Shown one piece after another: positions 14,756-22,573 of a stretch of DNA of 22,930 bases. Source of the DNA: CAYUPI01 sp964446585 (GTDB lineage Bacteria > Verrucomicrobiota > Verrucomicrobiia > Limisphaerales > UBA8199); contig CAYUPI010000080.1 of NCBI GenBank assembly GCA_964446585.1, positions 1 to 22,930 of the forward strand, in the 5' to 3' direction. Below the pieces are notes generated by a model, which did not search any database, had not been told where the DNA came from, and saw nothing but the letters and a program-made list of their open reading frames with translations. How positions within the stretch are numbered: position 1 is the first letter of the stretch; every line of letters begins with the position of its first letter. The position numbers and the translations under genes are program-made.

Positions 14756-17700
14756 TCACGGGCATGTCGCGCAATTGGTCTGCGTGAGACCTAGAGCGGT
14801 CTTGAGAATGCAAGGCTGGTTGTTTGAGGAGCAGCGGCTGGCCCAAAAAATGTTGAAAGTGCGCAAGGCGTTGGGCATAGCACCGGTGTCGCAAACGAGC
14901 TCACCGACTGAATATCCGGTCAAATCGTCAAAGCTCGCGAGGGACGGTTGGTTATTATTCCTCGCCGAATGACAGGAGCGACAGGACTCTTTGAAAACTT
15001 TGCTGTAGAGCTCGATTTGAGACGGATTGCCGCTATAGCCTGGCGGCACGAAATCCTTGTTGAAGTCGCCAAGCAGACCGGGGCCGCCGTACCAACCCTG
15101 CAGCAATTCTTTGATCGAAGGCGTGGGACCGGTATCCAAAACGGCCGCGTTAAGTTGCTTGAAAGAGGCCGCCTGATTGGTCTGGGTAAAAGCTGCCTGT
15201 GCGGAGTAGTGAAAGGATTCCAGATCGAAGGGTAGAAACTTGGCTTTGAAGTCCCCCTTGCCGATATTGTTGATATTGGCCACCGCTTTTCGGTCTCCTC
15301 CGTGGCACACAATGCAAAGGTGGGGCACAAATTTCTCGCCGCGTTTGTCGAGCTCGACGCCGCTCGAGCGAAAATTGCTCGCGTTGTAAACATAAAACTT
15401 TGTGTAGGGATTGGGTGGGCCGTTTGTGTCCCTTGGATTTGCAGAATATTCCATGCAAACTGTCGCGCCGAGCCCGAATAACTGATTGGTCGCGCGAGCG
15501 TCGATCGCTTTGTCGGGCGTCTCGTAATTGGAGACGTAATAAGCGACGTCGCCGTTGGTGGCGATTTTCATTCCCATCCAGCGGCCAAATCCAAGATCAC
15601 CGTTGTTAAAATAGATCGCTTCGACCACGCCGCCTTCGTCGAAGTGGTTGGCCTTTTTCCAATCTGCGAAAGTGGTTTTGGTATGGTCTGGATCGATGGC
15701 ATCATAGTATTTGGCAGCATAGGTCGGATCGCCTGGCCCGACTTTAAACGCCAGAATCTTTGTCGGTTCTGGCACACCGGGCATGAAGAGCTTCACAGGA
15801 AGACAATTTGATCCCTGCGCCGCGCCGGGATTGCCCGGCCCGGTCGTGACGGTGTTGCTTACGATGCAGGCGTTGGTCAGGGCGACTCCGTTTACTTCAA
15901 AGATTTTGAAGGTGATCGGTTGATTGGTGGGCAGATTGTTTATGATGGTGAAGCGTTCGGTAATCGTTCTCACTTCGGTCGATGGCCGGAAGATCGTGAC
16001 ATCGACGGGCAAGTTGATCGAGCGATCGATCTCGAGCGTGATGCATTCGGTTGGCGCGGCGTTGGCCGCCTGCGCAATCGCGTCGGCGCACACCGTCATG
16101 CCTGTGCTTCGAAGAAGGTAAGTTACATGATTGTTATCAGTGAAGGTGGCATAGCCCGCGAGCAAGACATAGTAACCTGTGCTCGGGTCCCAAACCCAAA
16201 TCGGGATCGGCACTCTTGCCACGGGACGGAACTGGCCCAAAGGCATCGTCACCTGTGCTGTTGCCGAGGTGCGAATAATTAGGGAATTACCAGCCGGATC
16301 GCGCGCCGCGACGAAGACTCCGCCGTAACAAAGAAGCGAGTAGTTGGTGCCCGCACTCACTGATAACGGCAGGCCGGGCAGGCGGGCGGCCGGATTGAGA
16401 GGATCCACGGTGGAAATCCCGATGATGACACTGCCGGAGTAGGACGCGCCGGAGCCGGTCGCGAATGCATTTGGCGCTATCGAAAGAACACCGCCACCAA
16501 CCGGATCGGTGATGGTGCTGGACGCGGTTGAATCGATTATCTGCTCATAAACGCGGAAAAGGGAATATCGAGCTTGAGATAACTCATCTGAAAAGATTTT
16601 GCCATAGGTTTCATAGCCAGGCTCATTAATAGCAACAACGTAACGCGAGTTGTTCGTTGGCATGCGCAATGCGAAATAGCCGTTGGTATCGCATAAGGCG
16701 CTCTGGCCATTGATCGACACGGTTGGATTAGTCGCCAGAGGCGAGCCGTTGTCTGTGACAACCCCCGTAAAAAGCAGGTAGGGATCTGTGGAAACGACGA
16801 GTTTGCCAACAGCAACGCCGCCCTTGTTGTCGCGCACGGTGAAATACATTGTGTGCAGACCGTAACCGTTGGGCAGGGGCCATAAAACGGTGGGCGAATT
16901 GTAAGAGACAAAATTGTCGGTGTCTGAACCCGGAAACCAATGATAGTTCAGCGCGTCTCCATCCGGGTCGGTTGCTTCAATGACCAATTGAACGGTTCCT
17001 CCCGGCTGAGCACGCCGGGTTTGCCGACCGGTGATGGGATCAAGAGCATGGGCCGCATTTATGACAGGCGCAGCATTGGAGAGCGTGATGCTCAAGAAAT
17101 TTGAGGAGGGTAACGAGACCGTTTTTTCGGCGTGGGCCGCTTCGCAATCCGCAATCAATTGGAATTGCCCAAACAAGCTGCCCAGGAAAACAAATTGCCC
17201 CGCGTTATTGAGGAATGCATTATTGGTTATTCCTGGACCGATGATTTTTGCTGTGGCCTGGATGTCCAGGCCCAGGAACGGGTCGGTTTCCTGAAACAGC
17301 CGATCGTCTCCGAGCGTGAGCTGACCGGCGTTAACCGGACAAAAAGAACCAATCGCTTCAGGCAGAAGGTTGACAGGTTGATTACTGATCGTAACGAACT
17401 GCGTGCTGCAACCACCGCAGGCAGCGAAGGTATTTGTCCATTGGTAACAAAGACGGTACACGCCCGCAGGTTGCTCGGGAATCCGGTACTGGCCATCGGA
17501 ATCGGTCTGGACTGCAGAAGTGGCAGCTCCATTGGTCAGATTGACTAGCCATGCAAAAACACCTGGTAGAAAAAGAGTATTGGTGTTGCTGCCGCCGGAA
17601 GCAACGTTGATGTAAAATGAACCGCTGACACTTGCGTTCGGGCCAAACACATTGGTCGCTGTCATCGATTCAGCGCTTTCTCCTGCGCCGTTTACGGCCG

Positions 17701-18280
17701 TGACTACGGCATAATATCGAGTTCCGTTGGTCAAGCCTTTCACGAAATACGGCGGCACGATCCCGGCGATCGTTTGCCCCTGAGGCAAGGACAAATAATT
17801 GGTGCGGTTTACTCCAGGGGCGGCGGCGAGATACAGATTATACCAGCACGCCGTTGGAACAATGTTCCAGTTCAGGTAAAAGGCGTCTTCTTCCGCACTC
17901 AGCACCAATCCATCAGGTGGACGCGGTGGGCTCATTGCCAGGCGAAAAAACTTTTGGTTGCTCACGGGCGTGACCGTGGCTGTATAATCGTTACCGTTGG
18001 TCACGAGCGCGAGATTCGCATTTGTCCAGAGAGCGGTTGGCGTAAGTGCGTCCGTGGTCTGGATGACGAATCCATTGGTATGCCATGTAAGCAGCACGTT
18101 TGTGCCGGAGCGCGTGACCTCGAGGGTGGGTCGGTCCTGTGCGGCGGACCACGCCAGGTTGGCAACTGAAACGAGAGCGACTACAACTATAAGAAACCGG
18201 AGCTTGACCGCTGTTCCGTTCACGGCAAAAAAACGCTTAAATCGGCCAGAATGTTGGACGCTGATAGCCAACATGGTCAT
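14756..18280 (-). CDS. Secreted multidomain protein with C-terminal dihaem cytochrome c-like region
   Basis: The product has 1174 residues. A hydrophobic signal sequence lies at about residues 27-46 (LRFLIVVVALVSVANLAWSA). The start at 18280 leaves a longish N-terminal region; a GTG about 19 codons downstream would give a shorter, more usual signal peptide, so the start is uncertain. There follow FN3-like modules (about 50-210), a segment resembling SdrD-B/carboxypeptidase-regulatory domains (about 215-300), a PKD/cadherin-like module (TDPDGDALNYHW, near 435) and another regulatory-like domain (GVVTDNGSPLATN). The last 200 residues carry CIVCH (about 989-993) and CRSCH (about 1100-1104), which are c-type haem-binding motifs, plus a C-terminal pair CATC. 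The protein is probably exported and haem-loaded outside the cytoplasmic membrane, perhaps in extracellular electron transfer or oxidation of a polymer; function unknown. Confidence 0.82.
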   Translation of the reverse strand: MTMLAISVQHSGRFKRFFAVNGTAVKLRFLIVVVALVSVANLAWSAAQDRPTLEVTRSGTNVLLTWHTNGFVIQTTDALTPTALWTNANLALVTNGNDYTATVTPVSNQKFFRLAMSPPRPPDGLVLSAEEDAFYLNWNIVPTACWYNLYLAAAPGVNRTNYLSLPQGQTIAGIVPPYFVKGLTNGTRYYAVVTAVNGAGESAESMTATNVFGPNASVSGSFYINVASGGSNTNTLFLPGVFAWLVNLTNGAATSAVQTDSDGQYRIPEQPAGVYRLCYQWTNTFAACGGCSTQFVTISNQPVNLLPEAIGSFCPVNAGQLTLGDDRLFQETDPFLGLDIQATAKIIGPGITNNAFLNNAGQFVFLGSLFGQFQLIADCEAAHAEKTVSLPSSNFLSITLSNAAPVINAAHALDPITGRQTRRAQPGGTVQLVIEATDPDGDALNYHWFPGSDTDNFVSYNSPTVLWPLPNGYGLHTMYFTVRDNKGGVAVGKLVVSTDPYLLFTGVVTDNGSPLATNPTVSINGQSALCDTNGYFALRMPTNNSRYVVAINEPGYETYGKIFSDELSQARYSLFRVYEQIIDSTASSTITDPVGGGVLSIAPNAFATGSGASYSGSVIIGISTVDPLNPAARLPGLPLSVSAGTNYSLLCYGGVFVAARDPAGNSLIIRTSATAQVTMPLGQFRPVARVPIPIWVWDPSTGYYVLLAGYATFTDNNHVTYLLRSTGMTVCADAIAQAANAAPTECITLEIDRSINLPVDVTIFRPSTEVRTITERFTIINNLPTNQPITFKIFEVNGVALTNACIVSNTVTTGPGNPGAAQGSNCLPVKLFMPGVPEPTKILAFKVGPGDPTYAAKYYDAIDPDHTKTTFADWKKANHFDEGGVVEAIYFNNGDLGFGRWMGMKIATNGDVAYYVSNYETPDKAIDARATNQLFGLGATVCMEYSANPRDTNGPPNPYTKFYVYNASNFRSSGVELDKRGEKFVPHLCIVCHGGDRKAVANINNIGKGDFKAKFLPFDLESFHYSAQAAFTQTNQAASFKQLNAAVLDTGPTPSIKELLQGWYGGPGLLGDFNKDFVPPGYSGNPSQIELYSKVFKESCRSCHSARNNNQPSLASFDDLTGYSVGELVCDTGAMPNALRTFNIFWASRCSSNNQPCILKTALGLTQTNCATCP

Positions 18281-18556
18281 GGATCAATAGCATGATCGGG
18301 CGCATGAGCTTCGGTGACCGACCGTGATGGTAAGCACCCGGCACCGAATGTCAAGACTTTCATCTGCTGGGATTAGCAGTCGGTGCGGGGCAGCGCGGCT
18401 GTGGCGAAGCCCAGCCGCAGCACGCACGAACGAATTACGACTTGATTCATGCGGGATTCTCGAATCGCACGGCGCTGCGGTTGGGCTTCGCCACAGCCGC
18501 GCTCCCACTAACTCCGCACCAAAAAAATATCATTGTCCGGCCGGTTGAGGTATGGA
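18281..18556. other. Divergent intergenic region with hairpin repeat
   Basis: The region separates two genes pointing away from each other, so it must contain promoters for both. Most of it is occupied by the inverted repeat at 18382-18520. I do not see a clear promoter pair. The AT-rich stretch AAAAAAATATCATTG at 18521-18535 may be part of the promoter of the downstream gene. Confidence 0.4.
18382..18520. repeat. 139-bp hairpin-forming repeat with 30-bp arms
   Basis: Arms at 18392-18421 and 18474-18503 are inverted copies matching at 29 of 30 positions, with core GCGGCTGTGGCGAAGCCC. The outer ends GGTGCGG (18382) and CCGCACC (18514-18520) also pair, so the whole unit is palindromic at its termini. 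The 52-base loop contains smaller inverted pieces. It contains no gene. It has the layout of a REP/BIME or MITE-like element. Confidence 0.85.
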
Positions 18557-19426
18557 ATGGTTAAGCGCGCGATCATGAGCGAGTTCAAGTTTGCGTGCCC
18601 CGTCTGCGGGCAACACATAACGGCTGACTCCAGCACGAGCGGCACGCAACTGGATTGCCCGACCTGTTTCCAAAGAATCATTACACCGCAAGCGCCGGCT
18701 TCGCCTGATTCGAAACTCATTGTCACTGCGGCCCAGGTCGGCAAGCCGCGCCCGGTTCAGGGGGATGCGCTTTGGCAGGACGCAATCCCGATCCCGGCCC
18801 GGCGCATGTCACCGATTGCCTTTGCGGTTTCGGCGGCTTTTGTGATGGCGGCGTGCGCCGCTTTGTACTTCAATCGAGACCGCCTGGTGAAACTGGTGCG
18901 ACGGCAGACGTCAACGCACCCGCAACCAAAAACTCAAGCCAGAGTTCCTCGAACGACCTATCCGATCCCGACCAATGTCTCCTGGACATTGAGCTTAGCG
19001 GATGCAGGCATACCGGAGAGGCCGGCGGCGGGCTGCCTGCACGGCAGTGGTTTCTCTTGTGAGCGCGCAACGCTGACCGGCGGGCACTTGACGTTGCGGC
19101 AAGGCCGAAGCGGGCCGGCCGATCTTGGGATCACCGTTCTGCTCTTCGCTCGGCAAGGCGAAGAGTTGAGTGGCAAAACCCTGGAAGTCGGCCCGGATCG
19201 GATGCCACCGTTGCCACAAGTCATCTTGCGTTGGAAAGATGACCAGGATCGGAGCCGGAGCCGATATTTCAACAGCGGCTATGCCCTGAAAATGATCTTC
19301 GGGGTGGCGGCCAATGCCCGCATGCCCGGCAAGATTTTCCTCTCCCTGCCTGATGACGAAAAAAGCGTCGTAGCCGGGACATTCGACGCCGAGATCCGCA
19401 AGCCGCAGCCACCGAAACCGCGATAG
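18557..19426 (+). CDS. Zinc-ribbon, single-membrane-helix protein of unknown function
   Basis: A zinc-ribbon of the form FKFACPVCGQ...LDCPTCFQRI lies at the N-terminus (C14, C17, C34, C37), followed by a Pro-rich linker and one membrane helix (SPIAFAVSAAFVMAACAALYF, about 84-104). A soluble C-terminal part of some 170 residues would lie on the far side. I recall similar zinc-ribbon/TM proteins from Verrucomicrobiota but no function. The start at 18557 is chosen because TTGAGG lies six bases upstream; ATG 18575 (MSEFKFACPVCG) is a strong alternative and agrees better with remembered relatives. It may be co-transcribed with the aldolase gene 28 bp downstream; that link is positional only. Confidence 0.75.
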   Translation: MVKRAIMSEFKFACPVCGQHITADSSTSGTQLDCPTCFQRIITPQAPASPDSKLIVTAAQVGKPRPVQGDALWQDAIPIPARRMSPIAFAVSAAFVMAACAALYFNRDRLVKLVRRQTSTHPQPKTQARVPRTTYPIPTNVSWTLSLADAGIPERPAAGCLHGSGFSCERATLTGGHLTLRQGRSGPADLGITVLLFARQGEELSGKTLEVGPDRMPPLPQVILRWKDDQDRSRSRYFNSGYALKMIFGVAANARMPGKIFLSLPDDEKSVVAGTFDAEIRKPQPPKPR

Positions 19427-19454
19427 GCCGCGGCCACCAAGCCAATCGGGTGAT

Positions 19455-20420
19455 ATGTCGCTGACTCATACCCGGGATTTGTTCGCCAAAGCCCTCAAGG
19501 GCAAATACGCCATCGGCGCGTTCAACGTGAACAATATGGAATTGGTCCAGGCCATCGTGGAAGCGTGCGAGGAGGAAAAAGCCCCGGTGATGCTCCAGAT
19601 TTCCAAAGGCGCTCGCAGCTACGCCAATCCGGTTTACCTTAGAAAGCTCGTGGAAGCCGCGGTCAACGTTTCCACAACCCCCATAGCGATCCACCTGGAC
19701 CACGGCGATTCGTTCGAGTTGTGCAAGGAATGCATTGATGAAGGGTTCACCAGCGTGATGATCGATGCCAGCCATGAGCCGTTCGAGAAGAACATCGACC
19801 TCTGCCGCCTGGTGGTCGAGTACGCGCACAGGCATAACTGTGTCGTGGAAGGAGAATTGGGACATCTGGTCGGCGCGCAGTTCGATGAAGGTGAAGCCGG
19901 CGGCGGATATTCCACCGCGGGTCACTATACGCACCCGGAGCAGGCGGTCGCGTTTGTCCGACGCTCCGGGGTAGATTCACTGGCGGTCGCGATTGGCAAT
20001 TCTCACGGCGCTTACAAATTCAAAGGCGAACAGCACCTCGACCTGGATCGGCTCAAAGCGATAAAGCAGTCGCTCTTGAAGGCAGGATTAGGTGATTACC
20101 CACTCGTGCTCCATGGCGCCTCGAGCGTCCCGACCGATCTGGTCGAAGAAATCAACAAATACGGCGGCAAGCTCGGCGCCGACGCCGCCGGGGTCCCCGA
20201 AGCCGACATTGAAGTGGCCCGCCGTGTTGGCTGCATCAAGGTCAACATCGATACCGACCTGCGTCTGGCCATGACTGCCGGTGTGCGCAAGACGCTCGCG
20301 GAAAACCCTAAAGAATTCGATCCAAGGAAGATCCTCGGCCCGGCGCGAGCCATGGTGAAGGAATTGGTGCGGCACAAAGTCCGTGACGTCCTCGGCTGCG
20401 CCGGTCACGCGTTCGATTGA
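19455..20420 (+). CDS. fba: Class II fructose-bisphosphate aldolase
   Basis: The zinc enzyme interconverts fructose 1,6-bisphosphate with glyceraldehyde 3-phosphate and dihydroxyacetone phosphate in glycolysis and gluconeogenesis. The product has 321 residues, usual for the shorter class II group. AIHLDHGDSFELC holds the catalytic Asp82 and the Zn ligand His83, VEGELGHLVG carries the conserved Glu, IGNSHGAYK gives His184 and LVLHGASSVP gives His220, so all zinc ligands are present. VGCIKVNIDTDLRLAMTAGVRK is the phosphate-binding C-terminal signature. The ATG at 19455 has only a weak GGGTGAT upstream. A tagatose-bisphosphate aldolase specificity cannot be excluded from sequence alone, but a general Fba is more likely. 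Confidence 0.95.
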   Translation: MSLTHTRDLFAKALKGKYAIGAFNVNNMELVQAIVEACEEEKAPVMLQISKGARSYANPVYLRKLVEAAVNVSTTPIAIHLDHGDSFELCKECIDEGFTSVMIDASHEPFEKNIDLCRLVVEYAHRHNCVVEGELGHLVGAQFDEGEAGGGYSTAGHYTHPEQAVAFVRRSGVDSLAVAIGNSHGAYKFKGEQHLDLDRLKAIKQSLLKAGLGDYPLVLHGASSVPTDLVEEINKYGGKLGADAAGVPEADIEVARRVGCIKVNIDTDLRLAMTAGVRKTLAENPKEFDPRKILGPARAMVKELVRHKVRDVLGCAGHAFD

Positions 20421-20672
20421 ACGCCTGCACCCAGTTGTTCGCCGGTCCGGAGACCCACCCAACCGCTTTCTTTCCTCCGGTTTGCTCCGAATGCCTTTGG
20501 GGCAAAGCAAAAGAAGAAAAGTAGATCATTTTGCGTCCGCAACTCATGGCGCCCCGAACGACCAGCGCAGCCACGCCGGGCCAACGACGCTGAAATGCAA
20601 CCGAGAGGGGCTCCCGGCGTTGGCTGCCGCGACTGGTTGGCCCTGTTCCTTGGCATCATTGGTGGGCCTCCT

Positions 20673-21218
20673 TCACCGAATTCTGGCCTGCTTGGCGTGC
20701 GCCCGAAGCGCGGCCTCGAAGTCGGCGATCTCTTGAGGGCTGAAGCAGCGCTTCGGCACCTGGTGGGTGTTCATGTCACTAACGTAGATATACAAATAAC
20801 CCCATAACGAGAGGATGCGGCAAACTGAAGGCCATTTGTGCAGCGACTCATTGAAGTCCGTGCTCTCTACAAGCCCTTGATCGGTGATCCGCAGGACGTG
20901 TTTCCCCACGAGGCCGCGCTGTCTTAGCAAAAAGGAAGAGGCTAATCCGAAGACACACATACAGAGGGCCAGGAACCCCCCAAACTCAATGAGGAAAATG
21001 ATACCAGCCAACGCCGTGTAAAAAATGGGACGAGTCAGCAGGCCGGGGGCCAGCGTGACCCACCCGTTGAAAATAAAGGCAACGATAACGAAGACTTGGA
21101 GGATGCGGTTGCGAAGAATAACGGTCATGGAGTTCGCGAACAGATCCCAACGCGTCAGTTCGTACGTGATCCCGACCCGAGGGCCGATAACCGGTGGAAG
21201 TTCAGGCGGATTATTCAT
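20673..21218 (-). CDS. YcxB-like small membrane protein
   Basis: The product has 181 residues. After a short N-terminal region (YELTRWDLFANSMTVILRN) come two hydrophobic segments, about 39-61 (LQVFVIVAFIFNGWVTLA) and 65-97 (IFYTALAGIIFLIEFGGFLA), then a soluble C-terminal half with GKHVLRITDQGLVESTDFNESLHKWPSVCRI, YLYIYVSDMNTHQVPKRCFS and QEIADFEAALR. This order (two helices, then a PH-like domain with a Trp near the middle and VPKR(C/A)F near the end) is that of the YcxB-like family, whose function is unknown. It is convergent with the aldolase gene and shares an intergenic region upstream with the IS110 element. No clear ribosome binding site. Confidence 0.8.
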   Translation of the reverse strand: MNNPPELPPVIGPRVGITYELTRWDLFANSMTVILRNRILQVFVIVAFIFNGWVTLAPGLLTRPIFYTALAGIIFLIEFGGFLALCMCVFGLASSFLLRQRGLVGKHVLRITDQGLVESTDFNESLHKWPSVCRILSLWGYLYIYVSDMNTHQVPKRCFSPQEIADFEAALRAHAKQARIR

Positions 21219-21269
21219 GGCTGAGGCGTTCTTTTGGCCAGACCCTATGGCTTAACAAAGTGAAAGAGC

Positions 21270-21385
21270 GGGTGTTTGATTCCGGTTGTAAACGTGGGTT
21301 ATCCGCCGAAGCGGACCTATCCACAATGTTAGAGACCCGGCTTGGAGCTGGGTCGTTGATAACACAGTAACGAAACCAAACACCC
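21270..21385 (+). ncRNA. Candidate bridge RNA / structured leader of the IS110 element
   Basis: The 116 bases just before the IS110 start codon can form a closed structure. The ends GGGTGTTTG (21270-21278) and CAAACACCC (21377-21385) pair perfectly over nine bases and continue inward with two mismatches. Inside are a hairpin at 21294-21324 (GTGGGT/ATCCAC, internal loop, TCCGC-CGAA-GCGGA) and one at 21334-21354 (GACCCGGCT-TGG-AGCTGGGTC, nine pairs with one G-U). IS110-group elements are known to encode a bridge RNA in the 5' non-coding end that guides the recombinase to target and donor DNA. The position fits; guide loops were not identified. Confidence 0.5.
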
Positions 21386-22573
21386 ATGAATAAAAGCGTG
21401 CATTACATCGGCCTGGACGTCCACAAAGATTCTATTGCCGTGGCCATTGCGCCGGGCAACTCCACCGAGGTCCGCCGCTACGGCATTATCGGCGGAACGA
21501 TCGACGCGGTTGATAAACTCCTCAAACGCCTCTCTCAGCCAAACATCGAACTGCGCCTGGTTTATGAAGCCGGGCCGTGCGGCTTCGTTCTCTGCCGCCA
21601 TCTGCGCAGCAAAGCCATCCATTGCGATCTGGTCTGTCCTTCGCTCATTCCCAAGAAAGCTTCCGACCGCGTGAAGACCGACCGCCGGGATGCTGATCAG
21701 TTGGCCCGTCTTTACCGCGCCGGGGAGCTCTCCCCTATCCACGTACCCGATCAGGAGGACGAAGCCGTTCGCGACCTGATTCGCGCCCGCACGGCCGCTG
21801 TCCATGATCAACGCCGGGCGCGTAATCGTCTGAAAGGTTTTCTGCTGCGCCTGGGTTTCCGCTACACCGGAAAAACCAGTTGGAACGATGCGCACAAGCG
21901 TTACCTCTCCGGTATGCTGATGCCGCGGCCCGCACAGCAGATCGTCTTTCAGGAGTACATCCATGCCATTGATGACGCTGCCCAGCGCGTGACCCGTCTG
22001 ACCCAAGCGGTGGAAGATGCGCTGCCGGGCTGGAAGTGGGAGCCGGTCGTGCGTGCGCTCATGAGCCTGCGCGGCCTGCAGGTGCTCTCAGGTATGACCG
22101 TGATTGCTGAAGCGGGCGATCTGAGCCGCTTTGAAAACCCCCGTTCCCTGATGCACTTCTTCGGACTGACTCCCAGTGAACACACCAGCGGCGACAAACG
22201 GGTGCTGGGCGGCATTACCAAATGCGGCAATGCCCATTGCCGGCGCGTGTTGGCCGAAGCGGCGTGGCATTACCGGCTCAAACCCCTGGTAAGCGAAGCC
22301 ATGCAAAAACGGCAGGAGCATCAAAGCAAGGAGGTGCGGCTCATTGCCTGGAAGGCCCAACAGCGGCTGCACAAGCGCTTCAGACAACTAGCCGTGCGCA
22401 AAAAAAGCGTGGTCGCGGTCACGGCCATTGCCCGCGAGCTGGTTGGTTTCGTCTGGGCCATTGCCTGCCAGGTCAAGCCGGTGCCACGGCCTCCAGCACC
22501 CCAAATCATCCGCACCTGCCGCGGCAAGGTTTATCGGCTGGATCCAGAAAAGAAAATGCCAAAGACCAAATAG
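21386..22573 (+). CDS. IS110-family recombinase/transposase (DEDD)
   Basis: The product has 395 residues. The N-terminal RuvC-like domain shows IGLDVHKDSIAVAI (Asp11), LVYEAGPCGFVLCR (Glu61) and KTDRRDADQLARLY (Asp99/102/104), the DEDD set. The C-terminal Tnp_20 domain shows SLRGLQVLSGMTVIAEAGDLSRFENPRSLMHFFGLTPSEHTSGDKRVLGGITKCGNAHCRRVL with Ser268 as the likely catalytic serine. Length and motif order are those of a full-length IS110 enzyme. Such elements move by RNA-guided recombination without terminal inverted repeats. The ATG at 21386 immediately follows the closing arm of the leader structure, with no Shine-Dalgarno visible, so translation may compete with folding. The basic C-terminal tail ends at TAG 22571-22573. 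Confidence 0.95.
   Translation: MNKSVHYIGLDVHKDSIAVAIAPGNSTEVRRYGIIGGTIDAVDKLLKRLSQPNIELRLVYEAGPCGFVLCRHLRSKAIHCDLVCPSLIPKKASDRVKTDRRDADQLARLYRAGELSPIHVPDQEDEAVRDLIRARTAAVHDQRRARNRLKGFLLRLGFRYTGKTSWNDAHKRYLSGMLMPRPAQQIVFQEYIHAIDDAAQRVTRLTQAVEDALPGWKWEPVVRALMSLRGLQVLSGMTVIAEAGDLSRFENPRSLMHFFGLTPSEHTSGDKRVLGGITKCGNAHCRRVLAEAAWHYRLKPLVSEAMQKRQEHQSKEVRLIAWKAQQRLHKRFRQLAVRKKSVVAVTAIARELVGFVWAIACQVKPVPRPPAPQIIRTCRGKVYRLDPEKKMPKTK

Noticed and set aside
20480..20530. Hairpin GCCTTTG-GGG-CAAAGC after the aldolase gene as a terminator
   Set aside because: The stem has a bulge and no T-tract follows on the plus strand; on the minus strand the T-rich stretch precedes the stem, so neither strand gives a proper terminator.
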